This document shows, piece by piece, positions 16,239 to 23,577 of a stretch of DNA of 51,285 bases (position 1 is the stretch's first letter; each line of letters starts with the position of its first letter). The position numbers and the translations under genes were made by a program. The stretch lies in contig NZ_SSXA01000019.1 of assembly GCF_021698975.1 (NCBI RefSeq), positions 1 to 51,285 on the forward strand. The letters run 5' to 3'. The notes under the pieces were generated by a model. That model was not told the DNA's origin. It saw nothing but the letters and a program-made list of their open reading frames with translations, and ran no database searches. Source of the DNA: Blastococcus sp. KM273128. GTDB taxonomy: Bacteria; Actinomycetota; Actinomycetes; Mycobacteriales; Geodermatophilaceae.

Positions 16239-16255
16239 GGTTCGGAAACCGAACC
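16239..16255. promoter_or_regulatory. HxlR operator candidate 2
   Basis: GGTTCG-GAAAC-CGAACC repeats the geometry of the site at 16197-16213. It falls just after the likely transcription start of the MFS operon, where bound repressor would block transcription. Confidence 0.6.
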
Positions 16256-16276
16256 AATGAGGACGCAGGGGTGCCC

Positions 16277-17701
16277 ATGCGCACGACGGCGGAACGGCAG
16301 GCGTCCCGGGCGACCCGGCCGGGGCTGGTGCTCCTGGTCGTGTCGGCGGCGGTGTTCCTCGCCGCCCTCGACCTGTTCATCGTCAACGTGGCGTTCCCCG
16401 CGCTGAGCCGGTCGCTGGACGCCTCGACCACGGCGCTGTCCTGGGTGCTCAACGGCTACACGATCGGCTTCGCCGCGCTGCTCGCCCCGGCGGGCCGGGT
16501 CGCCGACCGCATCGGCCGGCGGCGGGTCTTCCTCGCCGGCCTCGCCACCTTCGGCGCAGGCTCGCTGGGCTGCGCGCTGGCGTGGGACGTCGGCAGCCTG
16601 GTCGCGTTCCGCGTCGTCCAGTCCACCGGTGCCGCCCTGGTGACGGCGACGTCGCTGGCGCTGCTGCTGCACACCTTCCCACCGGTCCGGCGGGCGCAGG
16701 CGATCGCGGTCTGGTCGGCCGTCGGCGGGGTCGCCGCCGCGCTGGGGCCACCGATCGGCGGGCTGCTGGTCGAGGCGTCGTGGCGGTGGGTGTTCCTGGT
16801 CAACCTGCCGGTGGTCGTGGCCGCCCTGGTCGTGGGCCTGCGGGTGCTGCCCGAGTCATGGGACGAGGCCGAGACCCGCCGTCCCGACGTCGTCGGCACC
16901 GCCCTGCTCGTGCTGGCCGTCGGTGCGCTGGCGTACGCGCTGGTCGACGCCCCCGAGCGGGGCTGGGCCGACGCGGTCGTCCTCGGCTCCTTCGCCGTCG
17001 CTGCGCTCGCGGGTGGGCTGGTCGTCGCCCGGGCGGCGCGCGCCCCGCGCGGGACGGTGCCCGTGCTGCCCCTGCCGCTGTTCCGCGCCCGGGCGTTCGC
17101 GCTGGCCTGCCTGTCCATCGCGGCGTTCATGGCCGCGTTCGCCGCGATGCTGCTGGGCAACGTGCTGTGGCTGACCGGCGGCTGGGGCTACACGGCCGTC
17201 GAGGCCGGCTTCGCGCTGGTGCCCGGGCCGCTGCTGGCCGCGCTCGCCGCGGTGCCCGCCGGCCGGCTGGGTGCGCGGGTCGGCTGCGGCGTCGTGGCCG
17301 CGGCGGGGACGGCGCTGTTCGCCCTCGGCGGGCTGTGGTGGCTCACCCGGGTCGGCGCCGAGCCGGGCTACCTGGCCGACTTCCTGCCCGGGCAGCTGCT
17401 CACCGGCCTCGGCGTGGGGCTCACCCTCACCAACCTGTCGGCGGCGGCGTCCTCCGCGCTGCCCCCGGGCGCCCTGGCCACCGGAACCGCCACCTTCGGG
17501 GCGTCCCGGCAGCTGGGCGCAACGCTCGGCGTGGCGCTGCTGCTGGCCGCCGTCGCCCGCAGCGGCGGGGAGCTCCCCGGTTCCGACCGGGGGTGGCTGC
17601 TCGTCGTCGTCCTCGCCGCCGCGGCCAGCGCGCTGTCGCTGGCGATCGGCCGCGCCCGGCACCCCGACCTCACCCCCGTCGCGCGAGAGGGAGCACCGTG
17701 A
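16277..17701 (+). CDS. MFS drug:H+ antiporter, DHA2 (EmrB/QacA) type
   Basis: The 474-residue protein is hydrophobic throughout and spaced as 14 transmembrane helices. DHA2 signatures are LDLFIVNVAFPALSRSL in helix 1, LAPAGRVADRIGRRRVFL as motif A, and WSAVGGVAAALGPPIGGLL as the antiporter motif C. It should export hydrophobic drugs or metabolites with proton entry. ATG 16277 was chosen; GTG 16271 is possible. Its TGA overlaps the GTG of the thioesterase gene. The divergent HxlR protein probably represses the pair. Confidence 0.93.
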   Translation: MRTTAERQASRATRPGLVLLVVSAAVFLAALDLFIVNVAFPALSRSLDASTTALSWVLNGYTIGFAALLAPAGRVADRIGRRRVFLAGLATFGAGSLGCALAWDVGSLVAFRVVQSTGAALVTATSLALLLHTFPPVRRAQAIAVWSAVGGVAAALGPPIGGLLVEASWRWVFLVNLPVVVAALVVGLRVLPESWDEAETRRPDVVGTALLVLAVGALAYALVDAPERGWADAVVLGSFAVAALAGGLVVARAARAPRGTVPVLPLPLFRARAFALACLSIAAFMAAFAAMLLGNVLWLTGGWGYTAVEAGFALVPGPLLAALAAVPAGRLGARVGCGVVAAAGTALFALGGLWWLTRVGAEPGYLADFLPGQLLTGLGVGLTLTNLSAAASSALPPGALATGTATFGASRQLGATLGVALLLAAVARSGGELPGSDRGWLLVVVLAAAASALSLAIGRARHPDLTPVAREGAP

Positions 17702-18450
17702 CCACCACGACCACCACCGGACGCCGGCTCACCTTCGACCCGACCTGGCGCTCGTTCACCGCGACGCAGGGCGGGCTGGTCGTCGGCCACCTGCTCGACG
17801 CCGCCGCCGCGCTGGCGGGCGCGCCGCCGCGGGCGGGCACCGCGCACCTGCTCGGCGGGGTGGCCGCCGGCGTCGAGGCGGAGGTGACCGCCGCGGCGGA
17901 CCGGACCGGCCGCACCGGCAGCGTGCGCAGCGAGCTCCGGCAGGACGGCGAGCTGCGAGCCGTGGCCCAGGTGCTCACCCTGGCGCGCCCGGCGTCGGCT
18001 GGCGTCGAGCACGGGGCGCCGGTGGAGCGGCCGCGGGTGGCCGACGGCGTGCCGTTCGAGCTGCCGCGCGAGTACGTGCCGGTCGCCGAGCACACCGAGA
18101 TCCGGGCCCTGGGCACGTCGCGGCCGCTGGCCGGGGGCAGCGAGCCGCGGCTGCACGCCTGGGTGCGCGTCCGGGGTGCGGAGCTCCCGCCGCTGGTGCA
18201 GCTGGGGGTGCTGCTCGACGCGCTGCCGCCGTCGCTGTTCGCCGTCCGCACCACCCCGGCGGCGATGCCGACGGTCGAGCTGACCGCGCACCTCGCCGGG
18301 CCGGTGCCGGCGACGGGGGCGTGGGTGCGGGTGGACCAGCGGACCGTCTGGTGCGACGACGACGTCGCCGTCGACGACGTCGAGCTCCGGGCGGAGGACG
18401 GCGCACTGGTCGCCCGCGGCCGGCAGACGCGGCGGCTCCTCGCCGGCTGA
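17698..18450 (+). CDS. acyl-CoA thioesterase family protein (double hot-dog, TesB-like)
   Basis: The 250-residue protein has two hot-dog halves. The N-terminal half has RSFTATQGGLVVGHLLDAAA and LGGVAAGVEAEVTA; the C-terminal half has LHAWVRVRGAELPPLVQLGV and TVELTAHLAGPVPATGAWVR with a closing GALVARGRQTRRLL. Members cleave acyl-CoA esters. It starts with GTG inside the stop of the MFS gene (GTGA). Coupling with an exporter and an HxlR regulator suggests handling of an acyl-CoA-derived toxic compound, but the substrate is unknown. Confidence 0.85.
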   Translation: MTTTTTTGRRLTFDPTWRSFTATQGGLVVGHLLDAAAALAGAPPRAGTAHLLGGVAAGVEAEVTAAADRTGRTGSVRSELRQDGELRAVAQVLTLARPASAGVEHGAPVERPRVADGVPFELPREYVPVAEHTEIRALGTSRPLAGGSEPRLHAWVRVRGAELPPLVQLGVLLDALPPSLFAVRTTPAAMPTVELTAHLAGPVPATGAWVRVDQRTVWCDDDVAVDDVELRAEDGALVARGRQTRRLLAG

Positions 18451-18460
18451 CCGGCAGCGC

Positions 18461-19126
18461 TCAGCGGGCGGGCGCCTGCACGTCGGCCGACGGCGGCTGG
18501 GTGAACTGGCGGACCGCCGCCAGGAACGCCGCCGGGTCGTCGGCGAACAGCCCGACCCGGCGCACCACCGCCTCGCCCTCGGGGAGGCGGACGGCGACCG
18601 GCCGGTCGAGCTCGATCTCCACGTTGGTCCGGTCCTGCATCCAGAGGTCGAGGGACCCGGCGCCCCGGTCCAGCCGGGGGGCCTTCTCCTCCCGGGTGCG
18701 GAGCCGTCGGGAAACGGCGTCGACCGCGTCCCAGGGGAGGTCGACGTCGACGTCTGCCGTGAAGCGGGCGCGGATGCCGTCGGGACCCACGGCGTGCGGC
18801 CGGGTGACGTGGGCGGCGAGGAACCCGATCATCCAGGTGAGCCCCCAGATGCCCAGGACCAGCAGCGGGATGCGCACGGCCGGCCAGCGGTGCACGAGCA
18901 CGTCGACGACGACCAGCTCGATCGCCGACACGACGATGAAGGTGATGATCACCGGCAGCACCGACCGGTGGTAGGTGAACGCGGCCGCGCCGGCCGGTAC
19001 CCGGGGGCGGCGGAAGGTCCACCGGTACAGGCTCTGCCAGATGCCGACCTCCATCCGCACCGCGCGGACGGCCAGGTGGCGGGCGAGCTGCCCGGTGGTG
19101 CGGCGGCCGGGGTCGGTGGTGGTCAC
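18461..19126 (-). CDS. membrane protein of unknown function
   Basis: The 221-residue protein has two adjacent hydrophobic helices (about 55-75, SVLPVIITFIVVSAIELVVV, and 85-110, IPLLVLGIWGLTWMIGFLAA). A C-terminal soluble half follows (about 112-210) with a PH-like strand pattern (GPDGIRARFTADVDVDLPWD, DRTNVEIELDRPVAVRLPEG). I do not recognise a named family with confidence. Its GTG start overlaps the stop of the MarR gene, so both are one operon, and it is convergent to the thioesterase gene with 10 bases between the stop codons. Confidence 0.7.
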   Translation of the reverse strand: MTTTDPGRRTTGQLARHLAVRAVRMEVGIWQSLYRWTFRRPRVPAGAAAFTYHRSVLPVIITFIVVSAIELVVVDVLVHRWPAVRIPLLVLGIWGLTWMIGFLAAHVTRPHAVGPDGIRARFTADVDVDLPWDAVDAVSRRLRTREEKAPRLDRGAGSLDLWMQDRTNVEIELDRPVAVRLPEGEAVVRRVGLFADDPAAFLAAVRQFTQPPSADVQAPAR

Positions 19127-19569
19127 GGTCGGACCTCCGGGTCCATCAGCTCGTGCAAGCGGGCGGCGACGGCGTCCAGGTCGGCGCGGAACCGCTCCAG
19201 CCGGTCGGGGTCGAAGCCGTCGACCAGGTGTGCGGCGATGCGGCGGTGGTCGTCGTCCATCTGCGCCGTCGTCCGGACCCCGAGGTCGGTGAGGGTGACG
19301 AGCGTGATCCGCCGGTCGCTCGGGTGCGGCGCACGGCGGACGTAGCCGCGCTCCTCCAGGGCGTCCACCAGGCCGGTGACGTTCCGCGGGGTGACGTCGA
19401 GGGCGGTGGCGAGCGCGCGCTGGCTGGAGGGGCCGCGCCGGTGGACCTCCCACAGCAGGTGGGTGCGGGCCGGGGTCAGCCCCGAGGGCTCGAGCTCCCG
19501 GGCCATGTCGGCCTGCACGAGCAGCGCGATCTCGAGCAACCGGTCGAAGACCGCCACGTCGGAGGGCAC
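19123..19569 (-). CDS. MarR-family transcriptional regulator
   Basis: The 148-residue protein has a standard MarR layout: LTPARTHLLWEVHRRG, recognition region QRALATALDVTPRNVTGLVD, wing HPSDRRITLVTLTDLG, then C-terminal dimer helices. The membrane protein gene follows by a 4-base overlap. The inverted region before its start (GGTTACC near 19590) resembles half-sites used by the other MarR at 1976, so the sites may be related; this is a weak observation. Confidence 0.9.
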   Translation of the reverse strand: MPSDVAVFDRLLEIALLVQADMARELEPSGLTPARTHLLWEVHRRGPSSQRALATALDVTPRNVTGLVDALEERGYVRRAPHPSDRRITLVTLTDLGVRTTAQMDDDHRRIAAHLVDGFDPDRLERFRADLDAVAARLHELMDPEVRP

Positions 19570-19927
19570 GACCGTGAAGGTACTACATGGTTACCGACGT
19601 TCCCGACTCGCCGCTCGCGGCGGGCGGCGGGATCGGCCGTGCGCCGCTCGCCCCACGCGAAGCGGGTCTCGCAGACCCGGTCCTCCAGGTGGTCGGTTAG
19701 GCGCTCGGCCACCGGCCGCGGTGCGGCCCGGTCGAACCCCTCCCACGACGGGCTGCTCAGCACCTCGCAGAACTCGTCGCCTCGCCGTCCAGCGGGCGGG
19801 GTCGGCCGGGACCCGGGCTTGCTCGCACCCGGTGACGTGGACCACAATCCGGGGAGGCTGGTTGAACATTCCACTACCTCGGCCGGTCCTGTGCCAGGGC
19901 CTCGGCCGCTCCGTCGAAGGGATCCCG
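19570..19927. other. intergenic region between divergent genes, no clear gene
   Basis: Between the MarR gene and the flavoprotein gene there are about 358 bases. An open minus-strand frame (19476-19874) contains a stretch such as RGDEFCEVL but no family match, start signal or plausible continuation, so it is not called. The part next to 19928 should hold the promoter of the flavoprotein; GAAGGG sits before its ATG. I see no operator with clear symmetry. Confidence 0.5.
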
Positions 19928-21721
19928 ATGACCGCTCTCCCCACGGACGCCGCCGAGCCGGAAGCCTCCGTCACCACCGACGTCCTGGTCGTGGGGTCCG
20001 GCCCGGCGGGGGCGTCGGCCGCGCTGTTCCTCGCCTCGTACGGCACGTCGACCCTGCTGATCACCAAGTACGGCCGGCTGTCGGACACGCCCCGTGCCCA
20101 CATCACCAACCAGCGGACGATGGAGGCGATGCGCGACATGGGGCTCGAGGAGCGCCTCATGCGCGAGGCGACGCCCTGGGAGTCCATGGGCAACACCACC
20201 TTCTGCACCAGCCTGGCGGGCGAGGAGCTGGGCCGGATCCCGTCCTGGGGCACCGACACCGTCCGGCACGCGGACTACGAGCTGCAGAGCCCGTGCACGA
20301 TGCTGGACGCGCCGCAGACGATCACCGAGCCGGTCCTGGTGCAGGCCGCCCAGGAGCGCGGCGCGCGGGTGCGGTTCGACACGGACTACCTCGGTCACGT
20401 CCAGGACGCCGACGGCGTCACCACGACCGTCCGCGACCGGCTCACCGGCGCGGAGTTCACGATCCGGTCGAAGTACCTCGTCGGGGCCGATGGCGCGCGC
20501 AGCAAGGTCGCCGCCGACCTCGGCCTGCCCTTCGAGGGACCCGGTGCGGTCGCCGGGGCGCTGAGCATCGTCTTCGAGGCCGACCTCTCCCGGTTCGTCG
20601 CCCACCGCCCGTCGGTCCTCTACTGGATGCTGCAGCCCGGCGCGGAGAAGGAGGGGGTCGGGCTCGGCGTGCTCCGCATGATCAAGCCCTGGGACGAGTG
20701 GATGCTCATGTGGGGTTACGAGGTCGCGGCCGGGCCCCCGGAGCTCACCGACGACGTCGTCCGGGAGCTGGCGGTGAAGCTCGTCGGCACCGACGACTTC
20801 GAGATGCGGGTGAAGTCGCGCTCGCCGTGGACGGTCAACCACCACTTCGCGACGACGCTCGCCCGCGGGCGGGTCTTCTGCGCCGGCGACGCCGTCCACC
20901 GGCACCCGCCGACGAACGGGCTGGGGTCCAACACCTCCATCCAGGACTCCTACAACCTCGCCTGGAAGCTCGCCCACGTCGTCGCCGGGACCGCCTCCCC
21001 GGCCCTGCTGGACAGCTACGACGCGGAGCGGGCCCCCGTCGCCCGGCAGATCGTCGAGCGGGCCAACCAGAGCATCGCCGACACCTGGAAGATTCTCACC
21101 GCCCTCGACCTGGAGCACACCGAGGCCGACGCGCTCGAGCGCCAGCTGACGCTGTGGAAGTCGCCCGGGCCGGAGGGGGAGAAGATCCGGACGGCGCTGC
21201 GCGAGGCGATCGCCTACAAGGCCTACGAGTTCGACGCGCACGGGGTCGAGCACAACCAGCGTTACGCCTCCTCGGCCGTCGTCCCCGACGGGACCCCGAT
21301 GCCGGAGTACCGCCGGGACCCGGAGCTCTACGCGCAGCCCACGACGTGGCCGGGCGCGAAGCTCCCGCACACCTGGGTGACCCGCGACGGCCACCGGGTC
21401 TCCACGCTCGACCTCGTCGGGCACGGGCGGTTCAGCGTCGTCACCGGCATCGGCGGCGAGGCGTGGGTGGACGCGGCGCGGGCGCTCGGCGGGGAGTGGG
21501 GCCTGGCGATCACGACGGTCCCGATCGGCCCAGGGCAGGAGTTCGAGGACCCCTACGGCACCTGGGCCGAGCTCCGGGAGATCGAGGACGGCGGCGTGCT
21601 GCTGGTGCGGCCGGATGAGTACGTCGCGGCGCGGCACGCGTCCGCGCCGTCCTCGCCGGAGCAGGCCGCCGGCTGGCTCCGGGACGCGCTCGGCGCGGTC
21701 CTGGGCCGCGCCTCCGGCTGA
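19928..21721 (+). CDS. FAD-dependent aromatic monooxygenase (phenol/chlorophenol hydroxylase type)
   Basis: The 597-residue protein belongs to the PheA/TfdB single-component hydroxylases. It has the FAD-binding VLVVGSGPAGASAALFLASY, the second FAD motif RVFCAGDAVHRHPPTNGLGS with SIQDSYNLAWKLA, and a C-terminal thioredoxin-like domain (about 480-597). These enzymes hydroxylate phenols with NADPH and O2. The closest family by visible motifs is 2,4-dichlorophenol 6-monooxygenase, but the substrate is unproven. No ring-cleavage dioxygenase is adjacent. An SDR gene converges on it from downstream. Confidence 0.9.
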   Translation: MTALPTDAAEPEASVTTDVLVVGSGPAGASAALFLASYGTSTLLITKYGRLSDTPRAHITNQRTMEAMRDMGLEERLMREATPWESMGNTTFCTSLAGEELGRIPSWGTDTVRHADYELQSPCTMLDAPQTITEPVLVQAAQERGARVRFDTDYLGHVQDADGVTTTVRDRLTGAEFTIRSKYLVGADGARSKVAADLGLPFEGPGAVAGALSIVFEADLSRFVAHRPSVLYWMLQPGAEKEGVGLGVLRMIKPWDEWMLMWGYEVAAGPPELTDDVVRELAVKLVGTDDFEMRVKSRSPWTVNHHFATTLARGRVFCAGDAVHRHPPTNGLGSNTSIQDSYNLAWKLAHVVAGTASPALLDSYDAERAPVARQIVERANQSIADTWKILTALDLEHTEADALERQLTLWKSPGPEGEKIRTALREAIAYKAYEFDAHGVEHNQRYASSAVVPDGTPMPEYRRDPELYAQPTTWPGAKLPHTWVTRDGHRVSTLDLVGHGRFSVVTGIGGEAWVDAARALGGEWGLAITTVPIGPGQEFEDPYGTWAELREIEDGGVLLVRPDEYVAARHASAPSSPEQAAGWLRDALGAVLGRASG

Positions 21722-21735
21722 TCGCCCGCCGGTGC

Positions 21736-21772
21736 GGCAGGGGCCCTCCCCGGTGGCGGGAGGGGCCCTGCC
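21736..21772. terminator. inverted repeat terminator between convergent genes
   Basis: GGCAGGGGCCCTCCC (21736-21750) pairs with 21758-21772 with one mismatch around a 7-base loop. It lies between the flavoprotein and SDR stop codons. Confidence 0.65.
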
Positions 21773-21776
21773 CGCG

Positions 21777-22607
21777 TCAGCGCTCCCGGCCGTGCGCGGC
21801 GACGGACAGCGGCTCCCAGGCGCGCCACTCGGCCAGCCGGGACTCGTAGTCGCGGGTGGCGATCGCCAGGGGGCCGTCGCCGAAGAAGATCCGCAGCGGC
21901 GGATCCGCCGCGTCGACCAGCTGCAGCACCGCCTCGCGGGTGGCGAGCGGGTCACCGGGGTTGCCGGCGCGGGCCTTGCGCGCTTCCGCGGCCTTCACCC
22001 GGAAGTCGTCGTAGGCGGGGTTCGCCGCTGCGTGCTTGGCCGAGGCACCGCCCCAGTCGGTGGAGTAGGCGCCGGGCTCGATGATCGTGACCTTGATGCC
22101 GAAGTCGGCGACCTCCGCGGCCAGCGACTGGCTGAACCCCTCCAGGGCCCACTTCGAGGCGTTGTAGATGCCGATGTTCGGGAACGCGCTGATCCCGCCG
22201 ATGCTGCTCACCTGCAGGATGTGACCGGAACCCTGGGCGCGCAGGTGGGGCAGCGCGGCCTGGGTGACGAACAGCGCGCCGAAGACGTTGGTGTCGAACT
22301 GGGCACGGGCCTCGGCCTCGCTGATCTCCTCCACCATGCCGAACTGGCCGTAGCCGGCGTTGTTGACGACGACGTCGAGGCGGCCGAACCGGTCGTGGGC
22401 CCGGTCCACCGCGGCGACGACGGCGTCGCGGTCGGTCACGTCGAGCCGGAGCGGCAGCACCCGGTCGCCGAACCGCTGCACCAGGTCGTCGAGGCTCGCG
22501 GTGTCCCGGGCGGTGGCGGCGACGGTGTCACCGCGCTCGAGGGCGGCGATCGACCACTCGCGGCCGAAGCCGCGGGATGCGCCGGTGATGAACCAGGTCC
22601 TGGCCAT
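21777..22607 (-). CDS. short-chain dehydrogenase/reductase
   Basis: The 276-residue classical SDR has cofactor motif TGASRGFGREW, NNAGYG, the catalytic Ser in QVSSIGGISA and the Tyr-x-x-x-Lys as YNASKWALEG. IIEPGAYSTDWGG follows. The Arg in TGASRG favours NADP(H). The substrate cannot be told. AGGAGAC lies before the ATG. It is monocistronic by the flanking gaps. Confidence 0.92.
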   Translation of the reverse strand: MARTWFITGASRGFGREWSIAALERGDTVAATARDTASLDDLVQRFGDRVLPLRLDVTDRDAVVAAVDRAHDRFGRLDVVVNNAGYGQFGMVEEISEAEARAQFDTNVFGALFVTQAALPHLRAQGSGHILQVSSIGGISAFPNIGIYNASKWALEGFSQSLAAEVADFGIKVTIIEPGAYSTDWGGASAKHAAANPAYDDFRVKAAEARKARAGNPGDPLATREAVLQLVDAADPPLRIFFGDGPLAIATRDYESRLAEWRAWEPLSVAAHGRER

Positions 22608-22694
22608 GCGGGGGTCTCCTTCGTCGGGCGTCCGCCGTCGTCGGCGTCCGTCCACCGTCCTGCCCCACCGCGGGCGTGCCGGAAACCGGCGCAC

Positions 22695-22826
22695 GTTCCC
22701 GCGGATCGCTGCGACGCCGGCCGCCTGGCGTCCCGCGGGAACGCCCAGGCGGTGCCCGGCGCCGCTCGACCCCGATCCGGCGGGCAGTCGACCTCTGCCC
22801 ACGCACGCGGGCCAGAGGCCGACTGC
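22695..22826. terminator. two hairpins downstream of the cox-like operon
   Basis: The approximately 300-base gap after coxG holds two inverted repeats. The first is GTTCCCGCGG (22695-22704) with CCGCGGGAAC (22733-22742). The second is GCAGTCGACCTCTG (22784-22797) with 22813-22826, one mismatch. They probably end the operon read from the right; no gene is seen here. Confidence 0.5.
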
Positions 22827-22905
22827 GCCCGGACGCGCCTCGGTCAGGGTCGGCGAGGCGCGGGGGTGAGCCCGGTGCGGGGCTCCCGTGGCCCGGTGCC
22901 GGTGC

Positions 22906-23577
22906 TCAGCGGCGGCCGAGCCGGTAGCCGACGAGCACGCCGATCAGGGTCAGGGCAGCACCGCCGAGAGCACCCAGCGCGAGGGTCTGCACGTCGCCGG
23001 ACGGCCCCGCGGGAACGCCGGCGCGGCCGGTGAAGACCTGCGGCGCGCCCTCGGGAGCGGGGGCGGCGCGCGTGCCGGCCGGCTCCGCGTCCATCGAGCT
23101 CACGGCGGCGGCGGACGGGACGGCCACCGGCACCGCGGTCCCGGTCAGCTCGGCGTCGATCGCCTTGAAGAACTGGCCGGCCATCCGCTTTGCGACGCCG
23201 GTGATCATCCGCTGACCCACGCCGGCCACCGGCCCGCCGATCACGGCGTCGGCCGAGTAGCTCAGGTTCGTCTTCCCGTCCCCGGCGTCGTCCAGGCCGA
23301 TCGTCACCGTCGCCCGCGCGTTGCCCGGCGCACCGGCGCCCGACGCGTGCATGACGTACGACTTCGGGTGCTCCTTGTCCGACAGGCGCACCTCGCCGGC
23401 GTAGGTCCCCTTGATCGCGCCGACGCCGACGGAGACGTTCATCTTGTACTCGTCGTCGCCGACCTGCTCCAGCGACTCGCAGCCGGGGATCGTCCGCGCG
23501 AGCACCGCCGGGTCGGTGATCACGGCCCACACCTTCTCGGGGTCGCCGTGCAGCACCGCAGAGCCGTCGAGCTTCAC
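22906..23577 (-). CDS. coxG: CoxG-like SRPBCC protein with C-terminal membrane anchor
   Basis: The 223-residue protein has a CoxG/SRPBCC domain (1-150: MKLDGSAVLHGDPEKVWAVI, TIPGCESLEQVGDDEYKM, ADAVIGGPVAGVGQRMI). A Pro/Ala linker and one hydrophobic helix near the C-terminus (TLALGALGGAALTLIGVLVG) follow. In CO dehydrogenase clusters CoxG anchors or recruits the enzyme to the membrane. It overlaps coxL by 4 bases (ATGA) and ends the operon coxM-coxS-coxL-coxG. Confidence 0.88.
   Translation of the reverse strand: MKLDGSAVLHGDPEKVWAVITDPAVLARTIPGCESLEQVGDDEYKMNVSVGVGAIKGTYAGEVRLSDKEHPKSYVMHASGAGAPGNARATVTIGLDDAGDGKTNLSYSADAVIGGPVAGVGQRMITGVAKRMAGQFFKAIDAELTGTAVPVAVPSAAAVSSMDAEPAGTRAAPAPEGAPQVFTGRAGVPAGPSGDVQTLALGALGGAALTLIGVLVGYRLGRR

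Noticed and set aside
19476..19874. Minus-strand open frame with RGDEFCEVL resembling a GGDEF fragment
   Set aside because: No surrounding GGDEF motifs, no start signal, and it overlaps the MarR gene out of frame.
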